From Pseudomonas viridiflava (GTDB lineage: Bacteria; Pseudomonadota; Gammaproteobacteria; Pseudomonadales; Pseudomonadaceae), in NCBI RefSeq assembly GCF_900589395.1, contig NZ_UUIS01000090.1, forward strand, positions 23,495 to 87,494: a stretch of DNA of 64,000 nt, written 5' to 3'. Below are positions 41,894 through 50,302 of the stretch, piece after piece. The position numbers and the translations under genes were made by a program. The notes beneath the pieces are model-generated. The model was not told where the DNA came from. It saw nothing but the letters and a program-made list of their open reading frames with translations, and searched no databases. Each line of letters starts with the position of its first letter. The first letter of the stretch is position 1.

Positions 41894-42964
41894 ATGAGCA
41901 TTCTTCTCGCCCAGCCGGAACTCTCGGGGCGCGCTTCGCTGCTGGCCGGGGGCCAGGCCAATGCCGGCGTGCTGGCGGCGGCGGCCAGCGGCCTGTGCGA
42001 CTTCATCGAAAAGCAGGGCGGCGACCCCGACCGGGTGCTGGGGGTGTCGGGCATCGACCCGGAATCGCTGCGTCACCCGACCCTGAGCCTGGCGTTGCCC
42101 AACTACTGCCAGGTGCTGGAAGAGGCCTCGCGCCAGTCCGGCTGCGATAACTTCGGCCTGTACTACGGCCAGCAATTCAAGCCGCAGGCGCTGGGGCTGC
42201 TGGGCTATATCGGCTTGTGTTCGGCCACGGTCGAGCAGGCGCTGATCAACTTTGCCCGGGCCTTTCCGTTGCACCAGCGCAACAGCCTGATTCGCCTGGT
42301 CGATGCCGGTGAATGCTACCGCTTCGATTACCAGGTGCGTCACGGCGCCATCCTGTGCCGGCGCCAGGACGCCGAGTTGACCCTGGGCATGGCGCTCAAC
42401 CTGATCCGTCATGTGCTGGGCAGCCAGTGGGCACCGCGGGCGGTGCATTTCGAGCATCCACGCCCGGAGCACTGGCATGAGCACTGCAAAGTCTTCGATG
42501 CGCCGGTGTATTTCGAGCAGCCGTGCAATTCGCTGTTGATCCCCAAGCGTGGCCTGCAACGCAGCATGCCGCAGAGTGATCCGTTGCTGTTGCTGGTGAT
42601 GCAGGATTCGCTGAGCCAGCTCAGCCGCCTGGGCGGGCAGGGTGAGCTGGACATTGTCGACGCGGTGCGCGAGCAGGTGCGCCAGCGCCTGCTGGAAGGC
42701 GAGCCGGTGCTGGAAACCATCGCCGAGCAACTGGGCCTGTCCAGTTGGGCGCTGCAACGCCGCTTGCGCGAGCACAACCTGAGCTTCTCGGCGGTGGTCG
42801 ACACCCTGCGCCGCGAGCTGGCCACTCATTACCTGGGCCAGGCGCAGCTGCCGATTTCCAGCCTGGCGCCTTTGCTGGGCTATTCGGAAACCAGCGCCTT
42901 CTCCCGCGCCTTCCGACGCTGGTTCGGCGTCAGCCCGCGTCAATGGCGGCAGAACCCGGCGTAA
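41894..42964 (+). CDS. AraC-type regulator, probable activator of the ethanolamine operon
   Basis: A 356-residue regulator with an N-terminal AraC_N-like ligand-binding domain (GFDPESLRHP-like segment GIDPESLRHPTLSLALPNYC; FGLYYGQQFKPQALGLLGYI) and a C-terminal double helix-turn-helix (TIAEQLGLSSWALQRRLREH; PLLGYSETSAFSRAFRRWFG). AAGGAGG lies 6 bases before ATG 41894, deciding the start. Divergent orientation from exaC suggests it controls exaC-eat-eutBC, in the manner of enteric EutR, an AraC-family activator; in P. aeruginosa the equivalent operon instead uses a sigma-54-dependent activator. Target assignment is inference. Confidence 0.85.
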   Translation: MSILLAQPELSGRASLLAGGQANAGVLAAAASGLCDFIEKQGGDPDRVLGVSGIDPESLRHPTLSLALPNYCQVLEEASRQSGCDNFGLYYGQQFKPQALGLLGYIGLCSATVEQALINFARAFPLHQRNSLIRLVDAGECYRFDYQVRHGAILCRRQDAELTLGMALNLIRHVLGSQWAPRAVHFEHPRPEHWHEHCKVFDAPVYFEQPCNSLLIPKRGLQRSMPQSDPLLLLVMQDSLSQLSRLGGQGELDIVDAVREQVRQRLLEGEPVLETIAEQLGLSSWALQRRLREHNLSFSAVVDTLRRELATHYLGQAQLPISSLAPLLGYSETSAFSRAFRRWFGVSPRQWRQNPA

Positions 42965-42977
42965 AAACGCACACAGT

Positions 42978-43000
42978 GTTGGAGCGACCAACGGTCGCGA
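42978..43000. repeat. Family C short hairpin repeat
   Basis: GTTGGAGCGACCAACGGTCG, continuing CGA, shares GGAGCGACC-ACGGTCGCGA with 50272-50294. The inner GCGACC/GGTCGC can pair. A small REP-like element following the AraC-type regulator gene. Confidence 0.55.
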
Positions 43001-43060
43001 AAGGGCCGGTACATTCGATGTATCTGGCTCAGAGCCCCGACGTTCCACAAGCAAGGTGCC

Positions 43061-43210
43061 ATGCCCCATTCGTTTGCCTATGGATACCGTTCGTCGGTGG
43101 CAAAAAGCCGGCGGTCTTGCGCCCGTATTCCCCGCTCCGGTTTCTGGCGATGCTGCGCTGCGCCTGGTTTATCGGGCATTAACGAGCCGCCCACGTGCGT
43201 CCCGGTCTGA
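43061..43210 (+). CDS. Possible small basic protein, unknown (low confidence)
   Basis: A 49-codon reading, MPHSFAYGYRSSVAKSRRSC followed by ARIPRSGFWRCCAAPGLSGI and a short tail, rich in Arg and Cys. It has no clear ribosome site. Similar short peptides are, as I remember, scattered through Pseudomonas genomes, so this may be a repeat remnant rather than a gene. It lies in the 367-base gap (42965-43331) between the AraC-type regulator and the cytochrome b561 gene, where nothing else is evident apart from the family C hairpin and a TACAT-TCG-ATGTA dyad. Confidence 0.25.
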   Translation: MPHSFAYGYRSSVAKSRRSCARIPRSGFWRCCAAPGLSGINEPPTCVPV

Positions 43211-43331
43211 AATCCGCGACAGCACGAACGGCTGACCAATCGTATTTATCGATGGTTAAAAGCCATTTTTTGCGCTTTCTTTCGATAGATAAATCGCTAG
43301 TCTGATCGCACGTCTTACAGGGTATGAAGCA

Positions 43332-43880
43332 ATGCAGCTACGCAACTCCTCGTCTCGTTACGGTCTTGTCAGCCGCGTGCTGCACTGGGGTGTGGCCCTG
43401 ACCGTGTTCGGTCTGTTTGGCCTGGGGTTGTGGATGATGGGGCTGGATTACTACGACAGCTGGCGCAAGCAAGGGCCTGACTTGCACAAGAGCATCGGCC
43501 TGGTGTTGTTCGCCGCGATGCTGCTGCGCGTGATCTGGCGCTTTGTCAGCCCGCCGCCACCGCCGTTGGCCAGCTACAGTCGAATGACCCGCCTCGGTGC
43601 TGCTTTCGGCCATGCCTTTCTGTATGTCGCGCTGTTTGCGGTAATGACAGCCGGTTACCTGATTTCCACCGCCGATGGCGCGGGCATTCCGGTGTTCGGC
43701 CTGTTCGAGGTGCCGGCGCTGGTCAGCGGACTGCCGCAACAGGCTGACACGGCCGGGCAGATTCATTTTTACCTGGCCTGGGCCATCGTGATTTTCGCGG
43801 GGCTGCATGGCCTGGCTGCACTGAAACACCACTTTATCGACCGTGATGTGACCCTCAAGCGCATGCTGGGTCGTAATTGA
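43332..43880 (+). CDS. Cytochrome b561 family protein
   Basis: A 182-residue four-helix membrane cytochrome of the bacterial CybB type. Likely haem-ligand histidines lie in RVLHWGVALTVFGLFG (helix 1), GPDLHKSIGLVLFAAMLL (helix 2), and FYLAWAIVIFAGLHGLAALK with HHFIDRD in the last helix. It is expected to move electrons from the quinone pool or superoxide to periplasmic acceptors. It is 26 bases upstream of the yceI-like gene, a pairing seen in many proteobacteria, probably reflecting isoprenoid or quinone-related function. AGGGTATGAAGC precedes the start. Confidence 0.92.
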   Translation: MQLRNSSSRYGLVSRVLHWGVALTVFGLFGLGLWMMGLDYYDSWRKQGPDLHKSIGLVLFAAMLLRVIWRFVSPPPPPLASYSRMTRLGAAFGHAFLYVALFAVMTAGYLISTADGAGIPVFGLFEVPALVSGLPQQADTAGQIHFYLAWAIVIFAGLHGLAALKHHFIDRDVTLKRMLGRN

Positions 43881-43906
43881 TTGTTCAACCATAAAGGGAA
43901 TACAGC

Positions 43907-44485
43907 ATGTTGAAGAAGTCTCTCGCCGCTCTGGCCCTGGGTACCGCACTGTTCACCGCCGGCCAGGCCATGGCCGCTGACTACGTGATCGACAAGGAAG
44001 GCCAGCACGCCTTCATCGACTTCAAGATCAGCCACCTGGGCTACAGCTTCATCCACGGCACGTTCAAGGACTGGGACGGCACGTTCAGTTTCGACGCCGC
44101 CAAGCCTGAAGCGAGCAAGATCGCGGTCGAGCTGAAAACCGCCAGCCTGTTCACCAACCATGCCGAGCGTGACAAGCACATCCTCAGCAAGGACTTCCTG
44201 GACGCTGGCAAGTACCCTGAAGCCAAGTTCGTGTCCACCAGCGTGAAGTCCACCGGTGAGAAAACCGCCGATGTGACCGGCGACCTGACCCTGCACGGCG
44301 TGACCAAGCCGGTGACCATCAAGGCCACCTTCAACGGCGAAGGCAAGGATCCATGGGGCGGCTACCGTGCCGGCTTCAACGGTTCGACCACCCTCAACCT
44401 GAACGACTTCGGCATCAAGGGCCCAGGCCCGACGTCGCAGACGCTGGACCTGGACATCTCGCTGGAAGGCGTGCAAAAGAAGTAA
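43907..44485 (+). CDS. YceI family periplasmic protein
   Basis: A 192-residue exported lipocalin-like protein. Signal peptide residues 1-23 (ALALGTALFTAGQAMA, cut before ADYVID). The YceI barrel includes HAFIDFKISHLGYSFIHGTF, KDFLDAGKYPEAKFVSTSV and GDLTLHGVTKPVTIKATFNG. Family members bind polyisoprenoids, including ubiquinone-8. Cotranscribed with the cytochrome b561 gene and followed by a strong intrinsic terminator. Confidence 0.92.
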   Translation: MLKKSLAALALGTALFTAGQAMAADYVIDKEGQHAFIDFKISHLGYSFIHGTFKDWDGTFSFDAAKPEASKIAVELKTASLFTNHAERDKHILSKDFLDAGKYPEAKFVSTSVKSTGEKTADVTGDLTLHGVTKPVTIKATFNGEGKDPWGGYRAGFNGSTTLNLNDFGIKGPGPTSQTLDLDISLEGVQKK

Positions 44486-44503
44486 GCGCTTTTCGCTAGA
44501 TGT

Positions 44504-44532
44504 AAAAACGCCGACCCAAGGGTCGGCGTTTT
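44504..44532 (+). terminator. Rho-independent terminator after yceI
   Basis: AACGCCGACCC and GGGTCGGCGTT form a perfect 11-bp stem with a 2-base loop core (AA), preceded by A-rich and followed by T-containing sequence. It lies 19 bases beyond the yceI stop. Confidence 0.88.
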
Positions 44533-44615
44533 CGTGTGTGGCGTACGGCGAGGATCGCATGGCTGCAAAAGCCGCTCGCCGCCCGGTCGCGCTACTCAAT
44601 ATTCAATTCACCGCT

Positions 44616-44766
44616 TGTAGGAGCGCGCTTGCCCGCGACCGAGTGCGAAGCGCTCGCAAATCTGCGCAACGCCAAAAATTTACGGTTGTGAACACATTCA
44701 AAATCTTTGAAACGCTGCAAACTTACGACTGCTTCGCACTCGGTCGCGGGCAAGCGCGCTCCTACA
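44616..44766. repeat. Family A long palindromic repeat, copy 6
   Basis: Left arm TGTAGGAGCGCGCTTGCCCG and right arm CGGGCAAGCGCGCTCCTACA match exactly; both inner parts contain a GCTTCGCACTCGG-like or ACCGAGTGCGAAGCGC stretch. The left flank (CAATATTCAATTCACCGCT) resembles the AT-rich flank of copy 2. It lies between yceI and the rhlE 3' end. Confidence 0.88.
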
Positions 44767-44783
44767 GATCGGGTGCTGCGGCT

Positions 44784-46658
44784 TCAGCTGTCGCGGTTGC
44801 GGGTCAGCAGGGCCGGTTTTTCACCGCGTGGGCGGTTTGGCAACTCGTCAAGCAGTTCGGCCGACGGGAAACGGTCGATCTTCGATTCCTTGTGCACGAT
44901 CTTCGGCTGCTGCGACTGGCGCTCCGGCGGGCGAACGGCAGGCTCTTCACGGGCCTGGCGGTCACGCGGGGCGTTGTTGCGCGGTGCGCCGGTGCGCGGG
45001 CCGTTGCTGGTGCGCTTGCCGGCGCCAGCACCGGCCGGACGTGGCGTGTTGCTGCGTGGCGCCTGGCTCTGCGGACGGGCAGCACCGGTGCCGGTGCCGG
45101 CGGCAGGCGCGGCGCCCGGACGACGGCCACGGCCCTGGGATTTGCCCTGATAAGGACTGACGTAGTCGGCGCGGTTGCCGAAATTGTCGACTTCATCATC
45201 CAGGAACACTTCCGGGTCGCGATTGGCCGGCGCACGGGGTGCCGCGGACGCCTGCTGGGCCGGCTGTGGCGAGGTGCGGCCAGTGCCTTCACGCGGTTTT
45301 TTTTCGCGTGGCGGGCGAGCCGGACGCTCACCGGGAGCGGCGGCTACGGCCGGTTTGTCCTTGCTCTTGCTGTCACGCCCTTTGTCTTTGCCTTTATCGC
45401 GACGGCCGCCGCTTCCCTTTTCGCCTTTGTCGGCGCCTTCGGCACGGCCGCTACGGGTGTTGCGCTGTGGACGTGGCTCGCGGGTTTCAGGCTTTTCGGC
45501 CTCGACCTTTGAGGCATCGAAGCCGGCCAGGTCGCCGTCGGCGATCTTCTGGCGAGTCATGCGCTCGATGCTCTTGAGCAGTTTCTCCTCGTCCGGGGCC
45601 ACCAGCGAGATCGCCTCGCCACTGCGACCGGCACGGCCGGTACGGCCGATGCGGTGCACATAGTCTTCGTCGACATTGGGCAGCTCGAAGTTGACCACGT
45701 GCGGCAGCTGATCGATGTCCAGGCCGCGGGCGGCGATGTCGGTGGCTACCATGATCCGTACTTCGCCGGCCTTGAAGTCAGCCAGGGCCTTGGTGCGGGC
45801 GTTCTGGCTCTTGTTGCCGTGGATCGCCACGGCGCTCAGGCCATGCTTGTCGAGGTATTCGGCCAGGCGGTTGGCGCCGTGCTTGGTGCGGGTGAACACC
45901 AGCACCTGCTCCCATGCACCCTGGGTGATCAGGTGGGCGAGCAGGGCACGCTTGTGGCTGGCTGCCAGGCGGAATACGCGCTGTTCGATGCGCTCGACCG
46001 TGGTGTTGGGCGGCGTGACTTCGATGCGCTCGGGGTCATGCAGCAGCTTGCCGGCCAGGGCCGTGATGTCGTTGGAGAAGGTCGCCGAGAACAGCAGGTT
46101 CTGGCGCTTGGCCGGCAAGCGTGCCAGGACCTTCTTGACGTCGTGCACAAAGCCCATGTCGAGCATCCGGTCGGCTTCGTCCAGCACCAGGATTTCAACG
46201 TGGGACAGGTCGACATTGCCTTGGCCGGCCAGGTCGAGCAGGCGGCCCGGGCAGGCGACCAGAACGTCGACACCCTTGGCCAGGGCCTGGATCTGGGGGT
46301 TCATGCCGACACCGCCGAACACGCAGGTGCTGACGAACTTGAGGTCGCGGGCATACAGCTTGAAGCTGTCGTGCACTTGCGCGGCCAGTTCGCGGGTCGG
46401 GGTCAGGACCAGCACGCGCGGCTGGCGCGGGCCATGACGCTGGGATTTGTCCGGGTGACCGTTGGGAAACAACCGCTCCAGGATAGGAAGGGCGAAACCA
46501 CCGGTTTTACCAGTACCTGTCTGCGCCGCCACCATCAGGTCGCGACCTTGCAACACGGCGGGAATGGCCCGCTGTTGCACGGGAGTAGGCTGGGTATAGC
46601 CCGCCGCTTCGACAGCGCGGACTAGAGCCTCGGAGAGACCGAGGGAGGCAAAGGACAT
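44784..46658 (-). CDS. rhlE: DEAD-box ATP-dependent RNA helicase, RhlE subfamily
   Basis: A 624-residue RNA helicase. The core (about 1-375) shows the Q motif (FASLGLSEAL; GYTQPTPVQQRAIP), AQTGTGKT, PTRELAAQ, LDEADRMLDMGF, SATF, ATDIAARGLDI and HRIGRTGRAG. The C-terminal 240 residues are a low-complexity basic tail rich in Lys/Arg/Gly/Pro/Ala, probably disordered and RNA-binding, as in Pseudomonas RhlE1/RhlE2-type proteins. Which paralogue it is cannot be settled here. A promoter candidate about 230 bases upstream implies a long 5' leader. Confidence 0.93.
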   Translation of the reverse strand: MSFASLGLSEALVRAVEAAGYTQPTPVQQRAIPAVLQGRDLMVAAQTGTGKTGGFALPILERLFPNGHPDKSQRHGPRQPRVLVLTPTRELAAQVHDSFKLYARDLKFVSTCVFGGVGMNPQIQALAKGVDVLVACPGRLLDLAGQGNVDLSHVEILVLDEADRMLDMGFVHDVKKVLARLPAKRQNLLFSATFSNDITALAGKLLHDPERIEVTPPNTTVERIEQRVFRLAASHKRALLAHLITQGAWEQVLVFTRTKHGANRLAEYLDKHGLSAVAIHGNKSQNARTKALADFKAGEVRIMVATDIAARGLDIDQLPHVVNFELPNVDEDYVHRIGRTGRAGRSGEAISLVAPDEEKLLKSIERMTRQKIADGDLAGFDASKVEAEKPETREPRPQRNTRSGRAEGADKGEKGSGGRRDKGKDKGRDSKSKDKPAVAAAPGERPARPPREKKPREGTGRTSPQPAQQASAAPRAPANRDPEVFLDDEVDNFGNRADYVSPYQGKSQGRGRRPGAAPAAGTGTGAARPQSQAPRSNTPRPAGAGAGKRTSNGPRTGAPRNNAPRDRQAREEPAVRPPERQSQQPKIVHKESKIDRFPSAELLDELPNRPRGEKPALLTRNRDS

Positions 46659-46890
46659 GAGAAATCCTGTTCTGGTTGGAGCTTGTGCTCAGGGAAATCG
46701 TGCCTGGCGCAATGGCGTTCGGGCTGCTTTGACCTGCGACGACGTGTGGGTCGCGGTTTTCAGGAGCTTGTGAGGAACGCATCGCGTCCGGTGCAGCGGG
46801 GTCGGAAATCCATCTCGTGACTGCATCGGCGTGATCGAGATGCCTTTTGCAAGACCCAGCGTCCGGGCGTAAGCCTGGCGGGAAGGCCGG

Positions 46891-46920
46891 AGTATAGCAG
46901 AGCCACTACGCTGTGCTGCT
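46891..46920 (-). promoter_or_regulatory. Candidate promoter (-10 TATACT) for rhlE
   Basis: On the minus strand TATACT (complement of 46891-46896) is preceded by GGCTCTGC; no strong -35 box is seen. It is placed between the metF stop and rhlE and would give a leader of about 225 bases. The rest of the 46659-46990 gap shows no other gene-like signal. Confidence 0.4.
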
Positions 46921-46990
46921 TTCCGGCTGCCCAACGGTTTTATCAGGAGTATGGCCTCGAAGCAATGCCTCGGGGCCATCAGGTGCAACC

Positions 46991-47836
46991 TCAGCGTGAC
47001 GACTCGAGGTTCTTCCAGATCGCCAGGCTCGGCTCGGCCTGGTTGAGGGTGTAGAAATGCAGGCTTGGCGCGCCGCCTTGCAGCAGCTTCTCGCACATCT
47101 CGGTGATGACCTGCTCGCCGAACGCCTGGATGCTGGCGCTGTCGTCGTTGTAGGCTTCCAGTTGCTTGCGGATCCAGCGCGGGATTTCCGCCCCGCAGGC
47201 GTCCGAGAAGCGCGCCAGCTTGCTGTAGTTGGTGATCGGCATGATGCCGGGCACGATCGGAATCTCCACGCCCGCCTTGCGCACGCGCTCGACGAAGTAG
47301 AAGTAGCTGTCAGCGTTGAAGAAGTACTGGGTGATCGCGCTGCTGGCGCCGGCCTGGACCTTGCGCACGAAGTTGGCGATGTCGTCTTCGAGGTTGCGCG
47401 CCTGGGGGTGCATCTCGGGGTAGGCGGCGACTTCGATGTAGAAATGATCACCGCTTTCTTCGCGGATGAAGCTCACCAGGTCGTTGGCGTGACGCAAGTC
47501 GCCGCTGACCAGGCCCATGCCCGAAGGCAGGTCGCCGCGCAGGGCCACGATGCGCTTGATGCCGGCGGCCTTGTACTCGGCCAGCAGGCCGCGCAAGTCA
47601 TCCTTGCTGTCGCCGACACACGACAGGTGCGGTGCGGCCGCAACCTTGACCTCGTTCTGCAGTTGCAGCACGGTGTTGAGGGTCCGGTCACGGGTCGAGC
47701 CGCCGGCGCCATAAGTGCACGAAAAGAATTCCGGCGAGCAGGCGCTGAACTGCCGAGCAACGCTCAACAGTTTTTCCTGGCCGGCATCGGTCTTGGTGGG
47801 GAAGAACTCGAAGCTGTAGACGTGTTTCTGGGACAT
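46991..47836 (-). CDS. metF: Methylenetetrahydrofolate reductase
   Basis: FAD enzyme reducing 5,10-methylene-THF to 5-methyl-THF, the methyl donor for methionine synthesis. The 281 residues include FEFFPTKTDAGQEKLL, CTYGAGGSTRDRTL, RIVALRGDLPSGMG and TQYFFNADSYFYFVERVR, with the TIM-barrel motifs of bacterial MetF. It is 101 bases downstream of ahcY on the same strand; ahcY-metF forms an operon known in Pseudomonas to be regulated by an SAH riboswitch. A REP-type hairpin sits in the junction. Confidence 0.97.
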   Translation of the reverse strand: MSQKHVYSFEFFPTKTDAGQEKLLSVARQFSACSPEFFSCTYGAGGSTRDRTLNTVLQLQNEVKVAAAPHLSCVGDSKDDLRGLLAEYKAAGIKRIVALRGDLPSGMGLVSGDLRHANDLVSFIREESGDHFYIEVAAYPEMHPQARNLEDDIANFVRKVQAGASSAITQYFFNADSYFYFVERVRKAGVEIPIVPGIMPITNYSKLARFSDACGAEIPRWIRKQLEAYNDDSASIQAFGEQVITEMCEKLLQGGAPSLHFYTLNQAEPSLAIWKNLESSR

Positions 47837-47868
47837 GAGCGATAACCTTCAAAGCCTGACGCACACCT

Positions 47869-47918
47869 GCAGGAGCGGATTGATCCGCGAAATGCATCGC
47901 GGATCAATCCGCCCCTGC
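47869..47918. repeat. REP-type hairpin between ahcY and metF
   Basis: GCAGGAGCGGATTGATCCGC and its inverse GCGGATCAATCCGCCCCTGC pair over about 22 bp with one mismatch around a short loop. It resembles paired Pseudomonas REP elements and could stabilise upstream ahcY mRNA relative to metF. Confidence 0.75.
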
Positions 47919-47937
47919 GCGGGCAGCGGCTAAATGA

Positions 47938-49347
47938 TCAGTAGCGGTAAGCGTGTGGCTTGAACGGACCTTCGACGGCCACGCCGATGTAGTCGGCCTG
48001 GGTCTTGGTCAGCTTGGTCACGACGCCACCGAAGCCACGCACCATTTCCAGGGCGACTTCTTCGTCCAGCTTCTTGGGCAGCACTTCGACAGTCAAACGC
48101 TCGGCTTTCTGGGCCGGCGACAGGTCGGCGTACTTCTGCCCGAACAGGAAGATCTGCGCCAGCACCTGGTTGGCAAACGAGCCGTCCATGATGCGGCTTG
48201 GGTGGCCGGTGGCGTTGCCCAGGTTCACCAGGCGACCTTCGGCCAGCAGGATCAGGTAATCGTCGTTCTGTGGGTCGAACGCGCCAGTGCCGGTGCGGTG
48301 GATCTTGTGCACCTGTGGCTTCACTTCTTCCCATGCCCAGTGCTTGCGCATGAAAGCGGTGTCGATTTCGTTGTCGAAGTGACCGATGTTGCACACCACG
48401 GCGCGCTTTTTCAGGGCCTTGAGCATGTTGGCATCGCACACGTTGACGTTGCCGGTGGTGGTCACGATCAGGTCGATCTTGCCCAGCAGGGCCTTGTCGA
48501 TGCTCGCTTCGGTGCCGTCGTTCTCACCGTCGATGAACGGCGAAACCAGTTCGAAGCCGTCCATGCACGCCTGCATGGCGCAGATCGGGTCGACTTCGGT
48601 GACCTTGACGATCATGCCTTCCTGACGCAGCGACTGGGCCGAGCCCTTGCCCACGTCACCGTAGCCGATCACCAGCGCCTGCTTGCCCGACAACAGGTGG
48701 TCGGTGCCGCGCTTGATGGCGTCGTTGAGGCTGTGACGGCAGCCGTACTTGTTGTCGTTCTTGCTCTTGGTCACCGAGTCGTTGACGTTGATGGCCGGGA
48801 TCTTCAGTTCGCCCTTGGCCAGCATGTCCAGCAGGCGGTGCACGCCGGTGGTGGTCTCTTCGGTGACGCCGTGGATCCTGTCCAGCATTGCCGGGTATTT
48901 CTTGTGGATGATCTCGGTCAGGTCGCCGCCGTCGTCAAGGATCATGTTGGCGTCCCATGGCTGGCCATCCTTGAGGATGGTCTGCTCGATGCACCACTCG
49001 TACTCTTCTTCGGTCTCGCCTTTCCAGGCGAACACAGGCACACCGGCAGCGGCGATGGCGGCAGCGGCCTGGTCCTGGGTGGAGAAAATGTTGCACGACG
49101 ACCAGCGTACTTCGGCACCCAGGGCAACCAGGGTCTCGATCAGCACGGCGGTCTGGATGGTCATGTGGATGCAGCCGATGATTTTCGCGCCCTTGAGCGG
49201 TTGCTCACCGGCGTACTTGCGGCGCAGACCCATCAGGGCCGGCATTTCCGATTCGGCGATGATGGTTTCGCGGCGGCCCCAGGCGGCCAGGGAAATGTCG
49301 GCGACCTTGAAGTCGTTGAAATCGGCAGGCGTGTTTACAGCGCTCAT
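47938..49347 (-). CDS. ahcY: S-adenosylhomocysteine hydrolase
   Basis: NAD-dependent enzyme that splits S-adenosylhomocysteine into adenosine and homocysteine, removing the inhibitor made by methyltransferases. The 469 residues include KIIGCIHMTIQTAVLIETL, SKNDNKYGCRHSLNDAIK with the conserved Lys/Asp/Asn, the NAD motif ALVIGYGDVGKGSAQ, and the terminal KPHAYRY with K and Y conserved for cofactor binding. An insertion near residues 150-190 (about 40 residues) is typical of this longer proteobacterial class. GGAG precedes the start. It lies behind an SAH riboswitch. Confidence 0.97.
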   Translation of the reverse strand: MSAVNTPADFNDFKVADISLAAWGRRETIIAESEMPALMGLRRKYAGEQPLKGAKIIGCIHMTIQTAVLIETLVALGAEVRWSSCNIFSTQDQAAAAIAAAGVPVFAWKGETEEEYEWCIEQTILKDGQPWDANMILDDGGDLTEIIHKKYPAMLDRIHGVTEETTTGVHRLLDMLAKGELKIPAINVNDSVTKSKNDNKYGCRHSLNDAIKRGTDHLLSGKQALVIGYGDVGKGSAQSLRQEGMIVKVTEVDPICAMQACMDGFELVSPFIDGENDGTEASIDKALLGKIDLIVTTTGNVNVCDANMLKALKKRAVVCNIGHFDNEIDTAFMRKHWAWEEVKPQVHKIHRTGTGAFDPQNDDYLILLAEGRLVNLGNATGHPSRIMDGSFANQVLAQIFLFGQKYADLSPAQKAERLTVEVLPKKLDEEVALEMVRGFGGVVTKLTKTQADYIGVAVEGPFKPHAYRY

Positions 49348-49430
49348 TGAAGAGTCTCCATTCCAAATAAATGCGAATGGGCGCCGTTGTGCGTTAAAGG
49401 CCTGCCGGCTGAGGAATCAGCCTGCCAGAC

Positions 49431-49481
49431 AACGCCCCATCCGAGCCTGACAGGGTAAAACCTGCTGCAGCGCCCCTCGGA
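49431..49481 (-). ncRNA. SAH riboswitch upstream of ahcY
   Basis: The leader on the minus strand begins TCCGAGGGGCGCTGCAGCAG and closes with GTCAGGCTCGGA, matching the conserved P1 and core of the S-adenosylhomocysteine riboswitch (CCGAGGrGCGyUGC ... CAGGCUCGG). The GGGGCG after P1 can pair back with the core for the pseudoknot. A further stem-loop (CTGCCGGCTGA with TCAGCCTGCCAG, 49401-49427) lies between it and the start codon and may be part of the expression platform. Known elements sit in this same position in Pseudomonas. Confidence 0.88.
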
Positions 49482-49532
49482 CAGGTGGCGGGAACGGTAT
49501 CGGGAAATGATGACCGTTTGGAAACGGTGTGC

Positions 49533-49560
49533 AGTATAGCCGCGCGAGCGATTGTGCCAA
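49533..49560 (-). promoter_or_regulatory. Sigma-70-type promoter of the ahcY-metF operon
   Basis: The minus strand reads TTGGCA, 16 bases, TATACT, close to the sigma-70 consensus. Transcription would begin near 49525, about 45 bases before the riboswitch core. The rest of the 49348-49861 gap holds no supported gene. Confidence 0.7.
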
Positions 49561-49861
49561 AGTTTTTCTGCAAGACCGCAGCGGCCGATGACGGATGGAA
49601 AAAATATTCTTGTACCGCACCCGCTGTCTGCTGGCTGACGGCGCTGGACAGCCTGGGCGTGTCGCCGGGATCGAGCCTGTGCACGGCTCTTCGATCTACT
49701 GAGCGACACCACCGACCTGCTGGCCTTGCTCGACAGCGGCGATGAAAGCACCTGCTCTGGCAGCGCCCGGGCCAATACTGAACTTGAGAAAGGCTTTTTC
49801 ACATGAGCGCCAAGCTCTGCCATGATGGCCGGCATCTTTAGGTCGGATGTCAGGAGCAAGC

Positions 49862-50263
49862 ATGAACTTTCATACCCGCAAATGGGTGAAGCCCGAGGAC
49901 CTCAACCCCAACGGCACGCTGTTCGGGGGCAGCCTGTTGCGCTGGATCGACGAGGAAGCAGCGATCTACGCCATCGTGCAGCTGGGCAACCAGCGGGTGG
50001 TGACCAAGTACATCTCGGAGATCAACTTCGTCAGCGCCTCGCGCCAGGGCGACATCATCGAGCTGGGCATCACCGCCACCGAGTTCGGCCGCACCTCGAT
50101 CACCCTGCGCTGCCAGGTGCGCAACAAGATCACCCGCAAGAGCATCCTGACCGTGGAGAAGATGGTCTTCGTCAACCTGGGCGAAGACGGCCAGCCGGCG
50201 GCGCATGGTCGAACCGAAATCCGCTACATCAAGGACCAGTTCGACCTGCCGGGCGACGAATGA
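49862..50263 (+). CDS. Acyl-CoA thioesterase (hotdog fold, YciA-like)
   Basis: A 133-residue hotdog-fold thioester hydrolase. The family signature NPNGTLFGGSLLRWIDEEAA supplies the catalytic Asp/Glu region, followed by VVTKYISEINFVSASRQGDI and RTSITLRCQVRNK. AGGAG lies 8 bases before ATG 49862, favoured over an in-frame start 15 bases upstream. Expected to hydrolyse medium or long acyl-CoAs in the cytoplasm; physiological substrate unknown. It faces the threonate operon convergently. Confidence 0.88.
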   Translation: MNFHTRKWVKPEDLNPNGTLFGGSLLRWIDEEAAIYAIVQLGNQRVVTKYISEINFVSASRQGDIIELGITATEFGRTSITLRCQVRNKITRKSILTVEKMVFVNLGEDGQPAAHGRTEIRYIKDQFDLPGDE

Positions 50264-50271
50264 CTGAACCC

Positions 50272-50294
50272 GTGGGAGCGACCCACGGTCGCGA
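50272..50294. repeat. Family C short hairpin repeat
   Basis: GTGGGAGCGACCCACGGTCG, continuing CGA, shares GGAGCGACC-ACGGTCGCGA with 42978-43000. It sits in the convergent gap between the thioesterase and otnI and marks the right-hand boundary of the threonate operon. Confidence 0.55.
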
Positions 50295-50302
50295 AGGCTG
50301 AC

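Noticed and set aside
49678..49806. About 40 codons resembling a degraded gene (LFDLLSDTTDLLALLDSG) before the thioesterase
   Set aside because: Lacks a start, a ribosome site and extension upstream; too short and unrecognised to call a pseudogene.
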